Shown here: positions 9,126-18,614 of the stretch, one piece after another
Position numbering within the stretch: position 1 is the stretch's first letter
How the letters are laid out: each line of letters begins with the position of its first letter
DNA from: CAWIJJ01 sp963836405
GTDB taxonomy: Bacteria > Acidobacteriota > Terriglobia > Bryobacterales > Bryobacteraceae
Length of the DNA: 64,000 nt
Reading direction: 5' to 3'
NCBI GenBank assembly: GCA_963836405.1
Contig: CAWIJL010000014.1
Location: forward strand, 86,163-150,162
The notes under the pieces: model-generated
Told to the model about the DNA's origin: nothing
Database searches by the model: none
Seen by the model: the letters and a program-made list of their open reading frames with translations, nothing else
Made by a program: the position numbers and the translations under genes

Positions 9126-11084
9126 TCAAGCCTGCGTGAACCGCAGATTCCATGCCGCCTGGCCGCCAGGGTTGGACGCCTTCAACAAAATGCGGAAAAT
9201 GCGCACGCCCCAGGAGCGCCGCAGGCGTCCGTCTTCGATGCGAATCTCCTCCACCGAAGGCGTGAAGGCGCGAGCGTCGAACGTAACTTTAACCGTGTTC
9301 CCCGCCCCCACAGCCAGCGAGAGCACGCCGGCCGAAGGGGTCACGGCGCAACATGTCATCAGCGTGAGGGTGATCTCCTTCGGCGCCGGTTCGATGCGGT
9401 ATTCGTCCGCGCACTCGATCTCGTTCTTCGTCCGGTCCAGCCGCAGGGTCCGGTTCCACGAGCGAATCCCCGCCTCTTTGGGGTAGGCGTGCGAGATGTC
9501 GAGCTGGAACCGCGCCGAAGCTTCCGACCCCTGGTACTCCACCGCGGCCGCCTGAAACTCGCGGCCCGCCTGCTGCATCACGCCGTTCACGGTGGGCAGG
9601 TTGTGATAGGCCGACTGCATGGTCCAGATCTCGTAGCGCCTCGAGCTGAAGGTCTTTGCCGTATACGTCTCCACCCCCACATCGATGATGGCCGGCAGCC
9701 CGTTCGAGTAAATCAGGAAGTTGCCGACGTCGTTGTGGTTATGGCTCTCCGCGTTATGCCCGCCCTGAGCCGCGAGATATAGCCCGCGGTCCGAACCCGC
9801 CTGGACCCGAGCCGCCATCACCTGGACTCCGGGCAGCCACGTATCCCGAATCAGCGCCTGCGCGCGCGGCGCCTTGCGCAGTTCGGCAAGATTGAACAGT
9901 CCCGGAAGCTGCCGCCCGAGGCTGTCCCCGGGAAGGCCCGCCGGGTTGCGCAGAAATTCACCGTAGGCGCCGTGTGTCATCAGGGTCTGGTCGCCGGTCC
10001 GCTTTCCGTACCGGTATACCAGGTCGCCGGCGATATCCACGCGCGCGGCGGCATCCGCAAAGTTGGTGTACCACTCGCCCGAAATGTGCGCGCGGCAGAT
10101 GTACAGCCCGATCTCCCGCACCAGCGGCTCCCGAAACGCATCGAGCGCTCCTCCCGACGCGCTGTGCAGCAGGTCCAGGCAATCGAAAAGCGACGCGCCC
10201 GCCCGGCCCCAGTAGCCAGGGCCTTCGTCGCACCCGCCATCGTCCGCATAGCCGTTGAGGAAGAAATCGAGACACTCGAGGATGCGCTGCACCGCCGCCT
10301 TGCGCCGGCTCTCCGAAGTCTCAACCAGCAGCGCCGCGGTCAGCCAGTTGGAACAGATCCACGGATTCCAGTTGTTCACCGGCCGCCCGTTGTATCCCAT
10401 CCAACTGAATTCCCGGCTCAGGCACGGAGTCAACAGGCGCCGGTCGGTCTCCAGGCGGATCCGCTCGGGAATGAGTTTGGAAACCGCGGTGAGCTGCGGC
10501 GTCAGCAGGTAGGCCGTCCACGCCAGCAGCGCGGCGGTTTCGGCGGCGAACAGGTCCACGATCGGTTCGGCCACGTCCGGCAGCCCCACCCCGGACTTCT
10601 GCGCGCCCAGGTGCGCGGGCACGCCCCAGAACGACTCCTCGCAAGTCAGCCACACGCCGTTGCCGATCTCATCGGCGAAGCGCCCTTTGTTCTCGATACA
10701 CTCGCCGATTACCAGGTCCTGAAGTTTGCGCCGGCGGCGGTTGCGGAGGTCTTCGTAACGGGAGCGGTTGCCGTCGCGCGCAAACTCGAGCGCCATGGTC
10801 GCGGGCAGCACTTCCCAGGGCGCCGCCAGTTGCCTTTCGGCACTCCGGAGCATTGCGGCGCGGGCATCCGGCGGGAGGCCCTCCCAGGCAGCGCGGTCCG
10901 CGGACGACGGTTGAGGACGGAAGCGTTCGCGCGGCAGCAGCGCCGCCGCGGCCCTCCCTTCGGGCCAGAGTTTCGCGAACAGGTTGCGTTTCGACTCGGC
11001 CTGGGGTTCTGCCAATGCGGGAAGCAGAGGCGCCGCGGCAACAGCGGGCCCCGCCAAAAACAAGCGGCGGCTGGGCTTGGTCAT
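9126..11084 (-). CDS. Heparinase II/III-like secreted polysaccharide lyase
   Basis: 652 residues. The Tat-type N-terminus TKPSRRLFLAGPAVAAAP indicates export in folded form. An alpha/alpha-toroid region (about 90-400) precedes a beta-sandwich domain with GGHNAESHNHNDVGNFLIYS, the characteristic His/Asn stretch of heparinase II/III-type lyases and related alginate-lyase-like enzymes. These cleave uronic-acid polysaccharides by beta-elimination. ATG 11084 is chosen because GGAGG lies six bases upstream. An in-frame ATG at 11186 is unlikely, since it would remove the exposed signal peptide. It diverges from the transketolase gene. Confidence 0.8.
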   Translation of the reverse strand: MTKPSRRLFLAGPAVAAAPLLPALAEPQAESKRNLFAKLWPEGRAAAALLPRERFRPQPSSADRAAWEGLPPDARAAMLRSAERQLAAPWEVLPATMALEFARDGNRSRYEDLRNRRRRKLQDLVIGECIENKGRFADEIGNGVWLTCEESFWGVPAHLGAQKSGVGLPDVAEPIVDLFAAETAALLAWTAYLLTPQLTAVSKLIPERIRLETDRRLLTPCLSREFSWMGYNGRPVNNWNPWICSNWLTAALLVETSESRRKAAVQRILECLDFFLNGYADDGGCDEGPGYWGRAGASLFDCLDLLHSASGGALDAFREPLVREIGLYICRAHISGEWYTNFADAAARVDIAGDLVYRYGKRTGDQTLMTHGAYGEFLRNPAGLPGDSLGRQLPGLFNLAELRKAPRAQALIRDTWLPGVQVMAARVQAGSDRGLYLAAQGGHNAESHNHNDVGNFLIYSNGLPAIIDVGVETYTAKTFSSRRYEIWTMQSAYHNLPTVNGVMQQAGREFQAAAVEYQGSEASARFQLDISHAYPKEAGIRSWNRTLRLDRTKNEIECADEYRIEPAPKEITLTLMTCCAVTPSAGVLSLAVGAGNTVKVTFDARAFTPSVEEIRIEDGRLRRSWGVRIFRILLKASNPGGQAAWNLRFTQA

Positions 11085-11184
11085 GAGTGCCCTCCAGCGT
11101 ACCTCCAAAACGGCGCCGGACGAAACTCGATCGAGTGCCGGAAACGGGCTAAAATGCCTTATAGTCTGAAATTCGAGGTAATCC

Positions 11185-13434
11185 ATGTCCGCAATCCTCA
11201 GCCCTTGCAGCCTCCTCGACTCCGCCGCACGGCAGGCCTCTGCCGCAAACGACCCCGACCGGTTCCGGAATCCCGCCGCCGGCGCCGCCTATCTGGATCT
11301 CCGCGGCCTCGCGCTCGACCCCCTGCCCGAAATCGACGAAGAGAAGCTCGCGACCCTCGCGCGGATCGTTCGCGGCCTCGCCTTTGCCGCCGTCGACGGC
11401 GCTCAATCGGGCCATCCGGGCGGATCGTCATCCAAGACCGAACAACTGCTGGGGCTGCTTGCGAGCGGCGCCCTGCGCTTCGACGCGCGCCGCCCCAAAA
11501 ATCCGGGACGCGACCGCGTGGTCTGGTCGGCGGGACATTGCACGCCGCTGTTTCACGCCCTGCTGGCAGTGATCTACGAAACCCTGCGGCACGCCGGGCT
11601 TCCGGTGGACGACCAGACCGGACAGGCCGTCACCTACCCCGAAGACCTGCCCCGCTTTCGCCGCTGGGGCGGACCGAGCGGCCACGTGGAATCGCACTCG
11701 GCGCTGGCCGACACCTCCACCGGAGCCTCCGGCCACGGATTCTCCGCCGGCCTCGGGTTCGCCCTGCTGCATCGATCCTGCGGCCTCGCGACCCGTTCCT
11801 GGGTGATCGCCGGCGATGCCGAGACGGAAGAAGGGATGAGCTACGAGGCGCGCAATCTTGCCGCCAACCTCGGCGTCGAAAACCTGGTGGTCACGCTCGA
11901 CTACAACGGTTTCGGCATCGACGGGCCTATTACCGAGGCGATGCCGTCTCCCTATCTGAACCACTGGACCGCTTTCGGCTGGAATGTCATCGAGGTGGAT
12001 GGCCACCGCTTGCGCGAACTCGCCTATGCCTACCGCATCGCGGCGGAGGGCTTCGGCAACGGCCGGCCGACGGTGGTCATGTGCCACACCACCAAGGGCG
12101 CACACTACGGCAAACTCGAAGGCACGGCCGATTCTCACGGCACGCCGCTCGCGCACGCCGAATATGTGGAAGCGATGCGGCGGCTCGGCTTCGAGATCCC
12201 CGGCCGGCCCGGCGATCCGGCCGCCGACATCCTCGTGGTGCTTGAAGCGCTCGGTGCGGCCGAACGGCAATACCTGCTGGACCGGCTTTCCGCGTCGGCG
12301 CAGGCCATTCCCGCGGAAGCCGCACTCGTTGCCGGAATGGAAAAAGCTCTCGCGGGCAGGCCCATCCGCGACTATCGCAGTTTTGAACGGCCCGAAACGC
12401 TGCCGGAGGAACTGGTTTTCGCCGAGGGCGAGTCCGTGCCCACGCGCAAGGCTACCGAAGCCTGGTTCACCTGGGCCATGCGCAACACCGCGTTCTTCTA
12501 CGCGGGCGCCGGCGACCTGATGAAGTCCATCCTCACCGGCAAGGCCGAAAACGTTTACGGCGTCCTCAAGCCCGCCAACCCTCTCGGCCGCGGCATCCGC
12601 TTCGGCATCGCGGAGCAGAACATGGCCGCGATGTCGGCCGCCATCGCGCAGGACGTGCTGCCAGGGGGCTTCCGGCCCATGACTGCGTTTGCGAGCTATG
12701 GCGTCTTCACTTCCATGATGGCCAACGCCGTCCGCATGAACCTGATAAACACCGAGGTCAACCCCGCCGCGAAAAGCTTCTTCATCATGCTCGCCGCGCA
12801 TGACGGGCCGGAAACGGGCGAGGACGGGCCTACCCACCACGGGCTCTTTTGGATGGCCTTGTTCACTGCCTATCCGGGAATCAAGGTGTACAAGCCGCTC
12901 GACGCCAACGAAGCGGTGGAGATGCTGTTCCACGCAGCCGGGCGCGGCGAACCCGTGGCCTTTTCCGTGGTGCGGCCGGGAGTACCGGTCCTCAAGCGCG
13001 GCGACGGAGTTCCGCCTGCCCGCGCGGCCGTCGATGGTGCGTACGTGTTCCGGGCTTTCCGCGGCAACGGCAAACCCAAAAAAATCCTCGCCATTTGCGG
13101 CGGGCAGGTGATGGCCAACGTGCTCGAAATCCTGCCGGAGATTGAGGAGCGGTGGGACGTGAAACTGATTGCCGTCACCTCGCCGCAGCTATTCGAGGAA
13201 CTGCGGCTGACCGATCCCGCGAAGGCCGAGGCGGTTCTGCCGGACGGCGAGCGGCCGCTGGTCACCACCATTCACAACGGCTGGCCGGGGTTCCTGAATC
13301 CTTTTCTGCTGCCCGCCAACCACCGCGAAAGGGCTTTCGGCATGGACCGCTTCCTCCGTTCGGGCAAGCCGAATGAGATCTATCGCAATGCCGGCTTCGA
13401 TGCGCAGGGACTGAAGCGCCGCCTGCTTGCCTGA
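11185..13434 (+). CDS. Transketolase-family thiamine-diphosphate enzyme
   Basis: 749 residues with the transketolase fold. The N-terminal thiamine domain carries SGHPGGSSS, the His-containing WSAGHCTPLFH, and the cofactor motif IAGDAETEEGMSYEARN. The pyrimidine domain has GIAEQNMAAMSAAIAQDV, with the catalytic Glu, then DGPTHHG and a C-terminal domain. It moves two-carbon units between sugars in the pentose phosphate pathway. It is longer than usual (about 660 residues) and somewhat divergent (GGPSGHVESH), so a relative with different sugar specificity is possible. ATG 11185 follows GAGG. Confidence 0.85.
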   Translation: MSAILSPCSLLDSAARQASAANDPDRFRNPAAGAAYLDLRGLALDPLPEIDEEKLATLARIVRGLAFAAVDGAQSGHPGGSSSKTEQLLGLLASGALRFDARRPKNPGRDRVVWSAGHCTPLFHALLAVIYETLRHAGLPVDDQTGQAVTYPEDLPRFRRWGGPSGHVESHSALADTSTGASGHGFSAGLGFALLHRSCGLATRSWVIAGDAETEEGMSYEARNLAANLGVENLVVTLDYNGFGIDGPITEAMPSPYLNHWTAFGWNVIEVDGHRLRELAYAYRIAAEGFGNGRPTVVMCHTTKGAHYGKLEGTADSHGTPLAHAEYVEAMRRLGFEIPGRPGDPAADILVVLEALGAAERQYLLDRLSASAQAIPAEAALVAGMEKALAGRPIRDYRSFERPETLPEELVFAEGESVPTRKATEAWFTWAMRNTAFFYAGAGDLMKSILTGKAENVYGVLKPANPLGRGIRFGIAEQNMAAMSAAIAQDVLPGGFRPMTAFASYGVFTSMMANAVRMNLINTEVNPAAKSFFIMLAAHDGPETGEDGPTHHGLFWMALFTAYPGIKVYKPLDANEAVEMLFHAAGRGEPVAFSVVRPGVPVLKRGDGVPPARAAVDGAYVFRAFRGNGKPKKILAICGGQVMANVLEILPEIEERWDVKLIAVTSPQLFEELRLTDPAKAEAVLPDGERPLVTTIHNGWPGFLNPFLLPANHRERAFGMDRFLRSGKPNEIYRNAGFDAQGLKRRLLA

Positions 13435-13437
13435 TTT

Positions 13438-13983
13438 TTAGGCCCGGCGGCGCGCCAGCATCCCGGCGATTCCGCCCGCCAGCGCCACCAGCCAGAACGG
13501 CATCTCCGACTTCAGAATGGGACCGGCCCGGCCGAAAAACCGCATAATGCTCAGCGGCGAAACGTGAATCGGGTGCCACGGAAAAAACATCCGGGCCCGC
13601 GTGATCGGATAAAGCAGCATCACGCCCGAACCGCCGTCGGTAAGCATGTCGAGCAAAGGATGGGTTACGGCCGCTCCCGCCCACACCACCGCCAGCCAGG
13701 CCGCGCAGCGCCACGGATACCTCCGCGCCGTCGCTTCCGCCAGCACCCCGCAGAACAGGGCCAGAAAAAACGTGGAGTGAAAAAAGCCGCGGTGAGCGAA
13801 CAAACTGCCGCGCGGCACGCCGAAGGGCATGACCACCCATGTGTCCAGATCCGGCGCTACCGCGATCAGCCCCGCCGTCACGGGAATCGCCCACGCGGGC
13901 AGCGCCCGGCGCACCCAGGTGGACCGGATGGCGGGAAGGGCGACCGCACCGCCCACGATAAAGTGCGTGATCGCCGAGGCCAT
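13438..13983 (-). CDS. Membrane-bound metal-dependent hydrolase (DUF457/YdjM-like)
   Basis: 181 residues with four or more hydrophobic helices. Conserved polar positions are typical of the YdjM/DUF457 family: THFIVGG at the N-terminus, APDLDTW, FAHRGFFHS, VTHPLLDMLTDGG and FFPWHPIHVSP. In some bacteria these genes are LexA-regulated. The His/Asp residues probably bind a metal at the membrane face, and the substrate is unknown. It is convergent with the transketolase gene (stop codons a few bases apart) and diverges from the peroxidase. Confidence 0.8.
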   Translation of the reverse strand: MASAITHFIVGGAVALPAIRSTWVRRALPAWAIPVTAGLIAVAPDLDTWVVMPFGVPRGSLFAHRGFFHSTFFLALFCGVLAEATARRYPWRCAAWLAVVWAGAAVTHPLLDMLTDGGSGVMLLYPITRARMFFPWHPIHVSPLSIMRFFGRAGPILKSEMPFWLVALAGGIAGMLARRRA

Positions 13984-14069
13984 CTATCGCCATCATACGC
14001 CGCTGCGCCTGGAGCGAAAGGTGTAAACTTCTGCATCCGCACGGCCCCGCCGGGCATCAACCGGAACAC

Positions 14070-14609
14070 ATGCTGAAATCTCTGTCCGTGGCTCTCCTCA
14101 TGTCGGCCTCCCTCTTTGGCGCTTCCTCCGTTCTCGATTTCACGATGAAGTCCATCGACGGAAAACCCGCTCCGCTCTCCGCCTACAAAGGCAAAGTGGT
14201 GCTCATCGTCAACGTGGCCAGCCGCTGCGGCTACACCCCGCAATACGAGGGACTCGAGGCGGTTTACCGGAAGTACAAGGATCGCGGCCTGGTGATTCTC
14301 GGATTCCCGGCCAACAATTTCGGAGGGCAGGAGCCGGGCACCGACGAGGAGATCAAGACGTTTTGCTCCAGCAAGTACAACGTCACCTTCCCGATGTTCT
14401 CCAAGATCTCGGTGAAGGGCGGCGACCAGGCGCCGCTGTACCAGTTCCTGACCGATGCCAAAGCCAATTCCGCTGCCGGCGGCGAAATCAAGTGGAACTT
14501 CACCAAGTTTCTCGTGGATCGCAGCGGAAAGGTGGTGACCCGCTTCGAACCGGCGGTAACGCCCGAATCCGCGGAAGTCACCGGCGCGATCGAGAAGGCA
14601 CTCCAGTAA
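14070..14609 (+). CDS. Glutathione peroxidase-family thiol peroxidase, exported
   Basis: 179 residues with a signal peptide (MLKSLSVALLMSASLFGA), then the GPx fold. The peroxidatic Cys53 lies in VNVASRCGYTPQYEGL, the conserved Gln in GFPANNFGGQEPG and the Trp in KWNFTKFLVD. Cysteine replaces the selenocysteine of animal enzymes, and bacterial members usually use thioredoxin. It reduces peroxides, here in the periplasm if the signal is real. Confidence 0.9.
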   Translation: MLKSLSVALLMSASLFGASSVLDFTMKSIDGKPAPLSAYKGKVVLIVNVASRCGYTPQYEGLEAVYRKYKDRGLVILGFPANNFGGQEPGTDEEIKTFCSSKYNVTFPMFSKISVKGGDQAPLYQFLTDAKANSAAGGEIKWNFTKFLVDRSGKVVTRFEPAVTPESAEVTGAIEKALQ

Positions 14610-14674
14610 GCACGCGCACTTTACCGCTCCTCGAGGCGGTTCCGGACCCGCACGCATTCCGCTATATTAGACTC

Positions 14675-15016
14675 TTGCCCCTTTGTCCTTATTGTTCAGT
14701 TGCAAAGGAAGAGGCGTGGATGATCACAGAGGATGCGGTGGCCGTTCCGTCTGCCCATCCACTCACGGCCTGCCACGTTGTGGTGGCGCCGGTACGCCAC
14801 GTCGAAACCTTTTACGATCTGGATGTGCAGGAACAGCAGGCCGTCTGGGCTCTTGTACAGGAGATCCGCGTGCGCATTTCGGCCTCCCTCCGGGTGGAAG
14901 CGTTCTACGTCGGATTCGCCGACGGAGGCCACGCTCACGTGCATGTGGTGCCTCAGGGGCCAGGTGATTCCCTCGACCTGCCCGCCGGTGTCGAGTGGGT
15001 CGATCCCGACCGTTAG
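14675..15016 (+). CDS. HIT-family nucleotide hydrolase-like protein
   Basis: A short HIT-superfamily protein. CPYC near the N-terminus, HPLTACHVVVAPVRHVETFY, and the histidine triad HAHVHVVP at the end match the Hint/Fhit fold that hydrolyses nucleotide phosphoramidates or AMP conjugates. The start is uncertain: TTG 14675 keeps the zinc-type CPYC, while ATG 14720 lies behind GAAGAGG but drops it. It ends ten bases before the ABC ATPase gene, so the two are likely co-transcribed. Confidence 0.7.
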   Translation: MPLCPYCSVAKEEAWMITEDAVAVPSAHPLTACHVVVAPVRHVETFYDLDVQEQQAVWALVQEIRVRISASLRVEAFYVGFADGGHAHVHVVPQGPGDSLDLPAGVEWVDPDR

Positions 15017-15025
15017 GGTGGCGCA

Positions 15026-15787
15026 ATGGAAGGGACGGACCGCCCGGTCCTCGAAGTTCACGACTTCTCCGCCGCCCTGATCGACGGCCCCACACTCCGA
15101 ACCATCCTCTCGCCGCTTTCCTTCGTCCTTCCCGCGGGCTCCATCACGGGTCTGTTCGGCGAATCCGGCTGCGGCAAAACTACGCTCGCCCTCGGAATCA
15201 TGCAGTTGCTTTCGCCGCACCGCTATCGCATCGGCGGCTCGGTCCGGGTGCTGGGCCGCGAGATCTCGAATCTCGGCGAACGCCGGCTTCGCGCGGTGCG
15301 CGGGGCGCAGATCTCGTTGATTTTTCAGGACCCGGCGTTGGCCCTCAACCCCGTGATGCGGGTGCGCGAGCAGATCCTGGAACCGGCGCGGGCGCATGGA
15401 ACCACGGCCGATCCCGAGGCCATGCTCCGCCTCGTCGGATTGACGGACCCGGAGAGAATCGCGAAATCCTATCCCCACCAGTTGAGCGGCGGCCAGCGGC
15501 AGCGCGTGGCCATCGCCCAAGCCTTGATATGCCGGCCGGCACTGGTCATCGCAGACGAGCCGTTTACGTCCCTCGACGCCCCCGCCGCCCTCGCCCTGGC
15601 GGATCTCATGGTAGATCTCAACCGTTCGACCGGCGCCAGCTTTCTGGTAATCAGCCACAGCCCGGGAGCGTTGGCACGAATTGCCGGCTCCGTGCTCCTC
15701 ATGCACGGGGGCCGGCTGGTGGACCAGGGCCCACCGGCGGATGTGTTTCGGGCGCTGGTTCTGCCGGGGAGCGGGAATGCCCGCTGA
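15026..15787 (+). CDS. Peptide/nickel-type ABC transporter ATP-binding protein (DppD-like)
   Basis: 253 residues with Walker A GESGCGKTT, Q-loop (IFQDPALALNP), signature LSGGQRQRV and Walker B LVIADEPFTSLDAP. The QDP-LNP form of the Q-loop is typical of the oligopeptide/dipeptide/nickel importer ATPases. It is slightly short because it lacks the C-terminal oligopeptide-binding extension with its cysteines. It overlaps the next ATPase gene by eleven bases in a five-gene transporter operon. Confidence 0.88.
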   Translation: MEGTDRPVLEVHDFSAALIDGPTLRTILSPLSFVLPAGSITGLFGESGCGKTTLALGIMQLLSPHRYRIGGSVRVLGREISNLGERRLRAVRGAQISLIFQDPALALNPVMRVREQILEPARAHGTTADPEAMLRLVGLTDPERIAKSYPHQLSGGQRQRVAIAQALICRPALVIADEPFTSLDAPAALALADLMVDLNRSTGASFLVISHSPGALARIAGSVLLMHGGRLVDQGPPADVFRALVLPGSGNAR

Positions 15788-16553
15788 GCCGTTTTTATCC
15801 GTTCGCGGTTTGCGGAAAGTTTACTCCCGCCGCCGATGGTGGGGGGCCGACCCGAATCCAGTGGTAGCCGTCCGGCACGTGGACTTGAGCCTGGACCGTG
15901 GGCGGACTCTCGGCCTGGTTGGCCCGTCCGGCTCGGGAAAGAGCACGGTCGCGCGATGCCTGACGCACCTCGAGGAGCCCGGCGCGGGCGAAATCCGGCT
16001 GGACGGCCGCTACCCCCTGCGGGCGGAGATTCAACTGATCTTCCAGGACGCAGCCTCCAGCCTGAATCCGCGGTTCACCGCCGCCGAGGTGCTGACTGAA
16101 CCGCTGCTGATCCAGGGCCGCGGAACTCGGGAGTCGCGCCAGGCAGCCGCCGCTCATGCCATGGAACAGGTGGGTCTCCCTTTGGCTTCGTTCCATCGAA
16201 AATCCTACGCCTTCAGCGGAGGGGAGCGCCAGCGCCTGGCCATCGCCCGGGCTCTCGTAACCGAGCCTAAGCTGTTGATCCTGGACGAGTCGTTCTCCAG
16301 CCTCGATATCGGCCTGCAAAACCAGCTCGGCTCCCTGCTGGTCGAATTGCAGCGCCGGCTCGGCCTCGCCTGCATTCTCATTTCGCACGATCTCAGCCTC
16401 GTGGGGCGCCTCGCGGACGACATCGCCGTCATGGAGAACGGTAGCATCGTGGAGGTGCGCCCGGCCGCCGAACTCATGCAGGCTCCGCACCATCCCCTTA
16501 CGGCGGAACTGGTGCGCGCAAACCGGGCCCTCGCTCTTGGAGGCCCTTCGTGA
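15777..16553 (+). CDS. Peptide/nickel-type ABC transporter ATP-binding protein (DppF-like)
   Basis: 258 residues, the second nucleotide-binding subunit: Walker A GPSGSGKST, Q-loop IFQDAASSLNPR, signature FSGGERQRLAIARAL, Walker B LLILDESFSSLD and switch His (ISHDLSL). Start ATG 15777 lies within the end of the previous ATPase gene. The stop overlaps the GTG of the first permease (GTGA). With its partner it would power import of a peptide-like or metal-chelate substrate. Confidence 0.88.
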   Translation: MPAEPFLSVRGLRKVYSRRRWWGADPNPVVAVRHVDLSLDRGRTLGLVGPSGSGKSTVARCLTHLEEPGAGEIRLDGRYPLRAEIQLIFQDAASSLNPRFTAAEVLTEPLLIQGRGTRESRQAAAAHAMEQVGLPLASFHRKSYAFSGGERQRLAIARALVTEPKLLILDESFSSLDIGLQNQLGSLLVELQRRLGLACILISHDLSLVGRLADDIAVMENGSIVEVRPAAELMQAPHHPLTAELVRANRALALGGPS

Positions 16554-17497
16554 TCCGCTACTTAGGCGCGCGCGTCGCCCACGGGGCGGCGCTGCTGGCC
16601 CTGGTTTCGGTGCTGGCCTTCGCGTTCGCGCAACTGGCGCCCGGCGACCCCTACTCAGAACTCGAAAACGACCCTCGCGTCTCCCGCCAGACGGTCGAAG
16701 CCCTGCGTGCCAGGGCCGGGCTCGACCGGCCATTCGCCGTCCGCTACGCCGCCTGGGTCGGCTCGGTCTTCCGCGGCGACCTCGGATACTCGCTGACCTA
16801 TGCCGGCCCGGTGGCGCCCCTGATCGGACCCAGAATCCGCGCCACTCTGCTTCTGACCGTCACCTCCACCCTTCTGGCGTGGCTGATCGCAATTCCCGTG
16901 GGTATCTGGAATGCCGCCGTCCGCGATTCGTGGCTGGACGGCGCCGCCCGGGTCCTGCTGGCCCTGCTGCTTTGCACTCCCGACCTGGTGCTGGCCATCG
17001 CTCTGCTCGCCCTGGCCGTGGCAACCGGTTGGTTTCCCGTGGGCGGCATGACGTCGGCCGAAAATGCCGGCCTGCCGGACCTGCTCCGGCACCTGGTTTT
17101 GCCTGTAGCCGTGCTGGCGGCCGGTATGGTTCCAGTGCTCGTCCGCCACGTGCGGGCGAGCCTGGTGGAAGCGGTGGATGCGCCCTTTGCCCTGAACGCC
17201 CGGGCCCTCGGAGTCGGCTGGTGGCGCTTGTGGTTCCGCCACCTGCTGCCGGCCGCGGTTCACCCCCTGGTCTCGCTGTTCGGGTTGTCCATCGGCGCGC
17301 TGCTCAGCGGTTCCCTGCTGGTGGAGGTAGTGATGGGATGGCCGGGACTCGGGCCCCTGTTTCTGGAGGCGATTCTGGCGCGGGACTATGCCATCGTTCT
17401 CGCCGCTGTCCTGCTCTCCACGTCGTTTCTCATCGCCGGGAACCTCGTCGCGGACCTGCTGCTGTACCGGTTCGATCCGCGCATCCGGGTAAGATAG
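16550..17497 (+). CDS. ABC transporter permease (DppB-like)
   Basis: 315 residues with six predicted helices and the inner-membrane component motif around ALNARALGVGWWRLWFRH. The N-terminal AFAQLAPGDPY is typical of DppB/OppB permeases. The GTG start overlaps the upstream stop, and the next permease begins right after this stop codon. Residues around EVVMGWPGLGPLFLEAI form the usual C-terminal signature. Confidence 0.88.
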   Translation: MIRYLGARVAHGAALLALVSVLAFAFAQLAPGDPYSELENDPRVSRQTVEALRARAGLDRPFAVRYAAWVGSVFRGDLGYSLTYAGPVAPLIGPRIRATLLLTVTSTLLAWLIAIPVGIWNAAVRDSWLDGAARVLLALLLCTPDLVLAIALLALAVATGWFPVGGMTSAENAGLPDLLRHLVLPVAVLAAGMVPVLVRHVRASLVEAVDAPFALNARALGVGWWRLWFRHLLPAAVHPLVSLFGLSIGALLSGSLLVEVVMGWPGLGPLFLEAILARDYAIVLAAVLLSTSFLIAGNLVADLLLYRFDPRIRVR

Positions 17498-18514
17498 ATG
17501 CGCGGCAAAACCGTCAGGATCGCCCTCCTTCTCGCCCTGCTGCATCTTGCCGTGCTGCTGGCGGGCTTCCTGGCGCCTTATCATTTCGCCGCTCAGCATC
17601 GGAATTATCCGTATGCGCCGCCTTCCCGCATTCATTTCCGGGATGCCGGAGGCAGCTTTCATTTCCGGCCGTTCGTCTACGCCCTGGTTCCGGACTCCTC
17701 GACTGGCAGCTACCGTGAAGATTCCCGCACGGTTTTCCCCATTCGCCTTCTGGTGCCTGCCCGGGAAGAGCCGGCGTCCGGTCTCGTCGCGTTTCCAGTG
17801 CGGCTATTCGGCGTCGATCCGCCCGGTGTGCTGTTCCTTTTCGGTTCGGACGGCTTCGGGAGGGATGTCTTCTCGCGGCTGCTCTACGGTGCGCAGATAT
17901 CTTTGTTCACTGGCCTTTTGGCGGCATCGCTGGCCGTGGGGATCGGTCTGGTTTGCGGCACGCTGGCCGGCTATTTCGGCGGGGTGACGGACCAGATCAC
18001 GATGCGCGGAGGCGAGCTATTCCTGGCGCTGCCCTGGCTTTACCTTCTGCTGGGTGTGCGGGCGCTCCTGCCGCTCCACATATCGCCGCCAGTCGCATTT
18101 TTACTGCTCGTCGGGATTATCGGCGGCGTGGGATGGGTGCGGCCGGCGCGTCTGGTACGGGGAGTCGTTCTGAGCGCCCGCGAACTCGCCTTTGTCCAGG
18201 CAGCGCGCGCTTTCGGCGGTTCCCACAGCTACGTGATCCGCCGCCACATCCTGCCACTTACCTCGAGTGTACTGCTCACCCAAATGAGCGTTCTGATCCC
18301 TCGCTTCGTGCTGGCCGAAGTGTCGCTTTCCTTTCTCGGCCTGGGTGTTGGCGAACCCCGGCCGAGTTGGGGAAACATGCTTGCCGAAGCCCGGCAGTAC
18401 CATGCGCTCGTCCAGCATCCCTGGATGCTCTCTCCAGCGGGCGCCATGGTACTAACGCTGTTGTTTTATCTTCTCCTGGCCGACGCGCTCACCACCCGGG
18501 AGCATTTCCGATGA
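17498..18514 (+). CDS. ABC transporter permease (DppC-like)
   Basis: 338 residues: an N-terminal membrane anchor (IALLLALLHLAVLLAGFLAP), a long periplasmic loop containing FLFGSDGFGRDVFSRLLYG (the DppC hallmark), then five helices with the EAA-like loop FVQAARAFGGSHSYVIRRHI. The loop between helix 1 and the GTDxxGRD-like motif is longer than usual (about 100 residues). It pairs with the DppB-like subunit. Confidence 0.87.
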   Translation: MRGKTVRIALLLALLHLAVLLAGFLAPYHFAAQHRNYPYAPPSRIHFRDAGGSFHFRPFVYALVPDSSTGSYREDSRTVFPIRLLVPAREEPASGLVAFPVRLFGVDPPGVLFLFGSDGFGRDVFSRLLYGAQISLFTGLLAASLAVGIGLVCGTLAGYFGGVTDQITMRGGELFLALPWLYLLLGVRALLPLHISPPVAFLLLVGIIGGVGWVRPARLVRGVVLSARELAFVQAARAFGGSHSYVIRRHILPLTSSVLLTQMSVLIPRFVLAEVSLSFLGLGVGEPRPSWGNMLAEARQYHALVQHPWMLSPAGAMVLTLLFYLLLADALTTREHFR

Positions 18515-18562
18515 ATCCTGCCGTCGGGTATAAAACACTAAAAACAAAGCACCTCCTCGATT

Positions 18563-18590
18563 TTGGAAGAATTGAGCGATAAGTTACACT
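18563..18590 (+). promoter_or_regulatory. Possible internal promoter before the binding-protein/sigma/CHAT genes
   Basis: TTGGAA at 18563-18568 and TACACT at 18585-18590, with a 16-base spacer, sit in the only sizeable AT-rich gap of this gene run (18515-18614). It could drive the binding protein and the sigma-CHAT genes apart from the permeases. Prediction by eye. Confidence 0.3.
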
Positions 18591-18614
18591 ATGCTTTGAA
18601 GGCATGGCTTGGGT

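Noticed and set aside
9972..12245. Plus-strand open frame of 757 codons spanning the heparinase-like and transketolase genes
   Set aside because: It runs across two genes of opposite strand and is low-complexity Arg/Pro-rich, which is a GC artefact.
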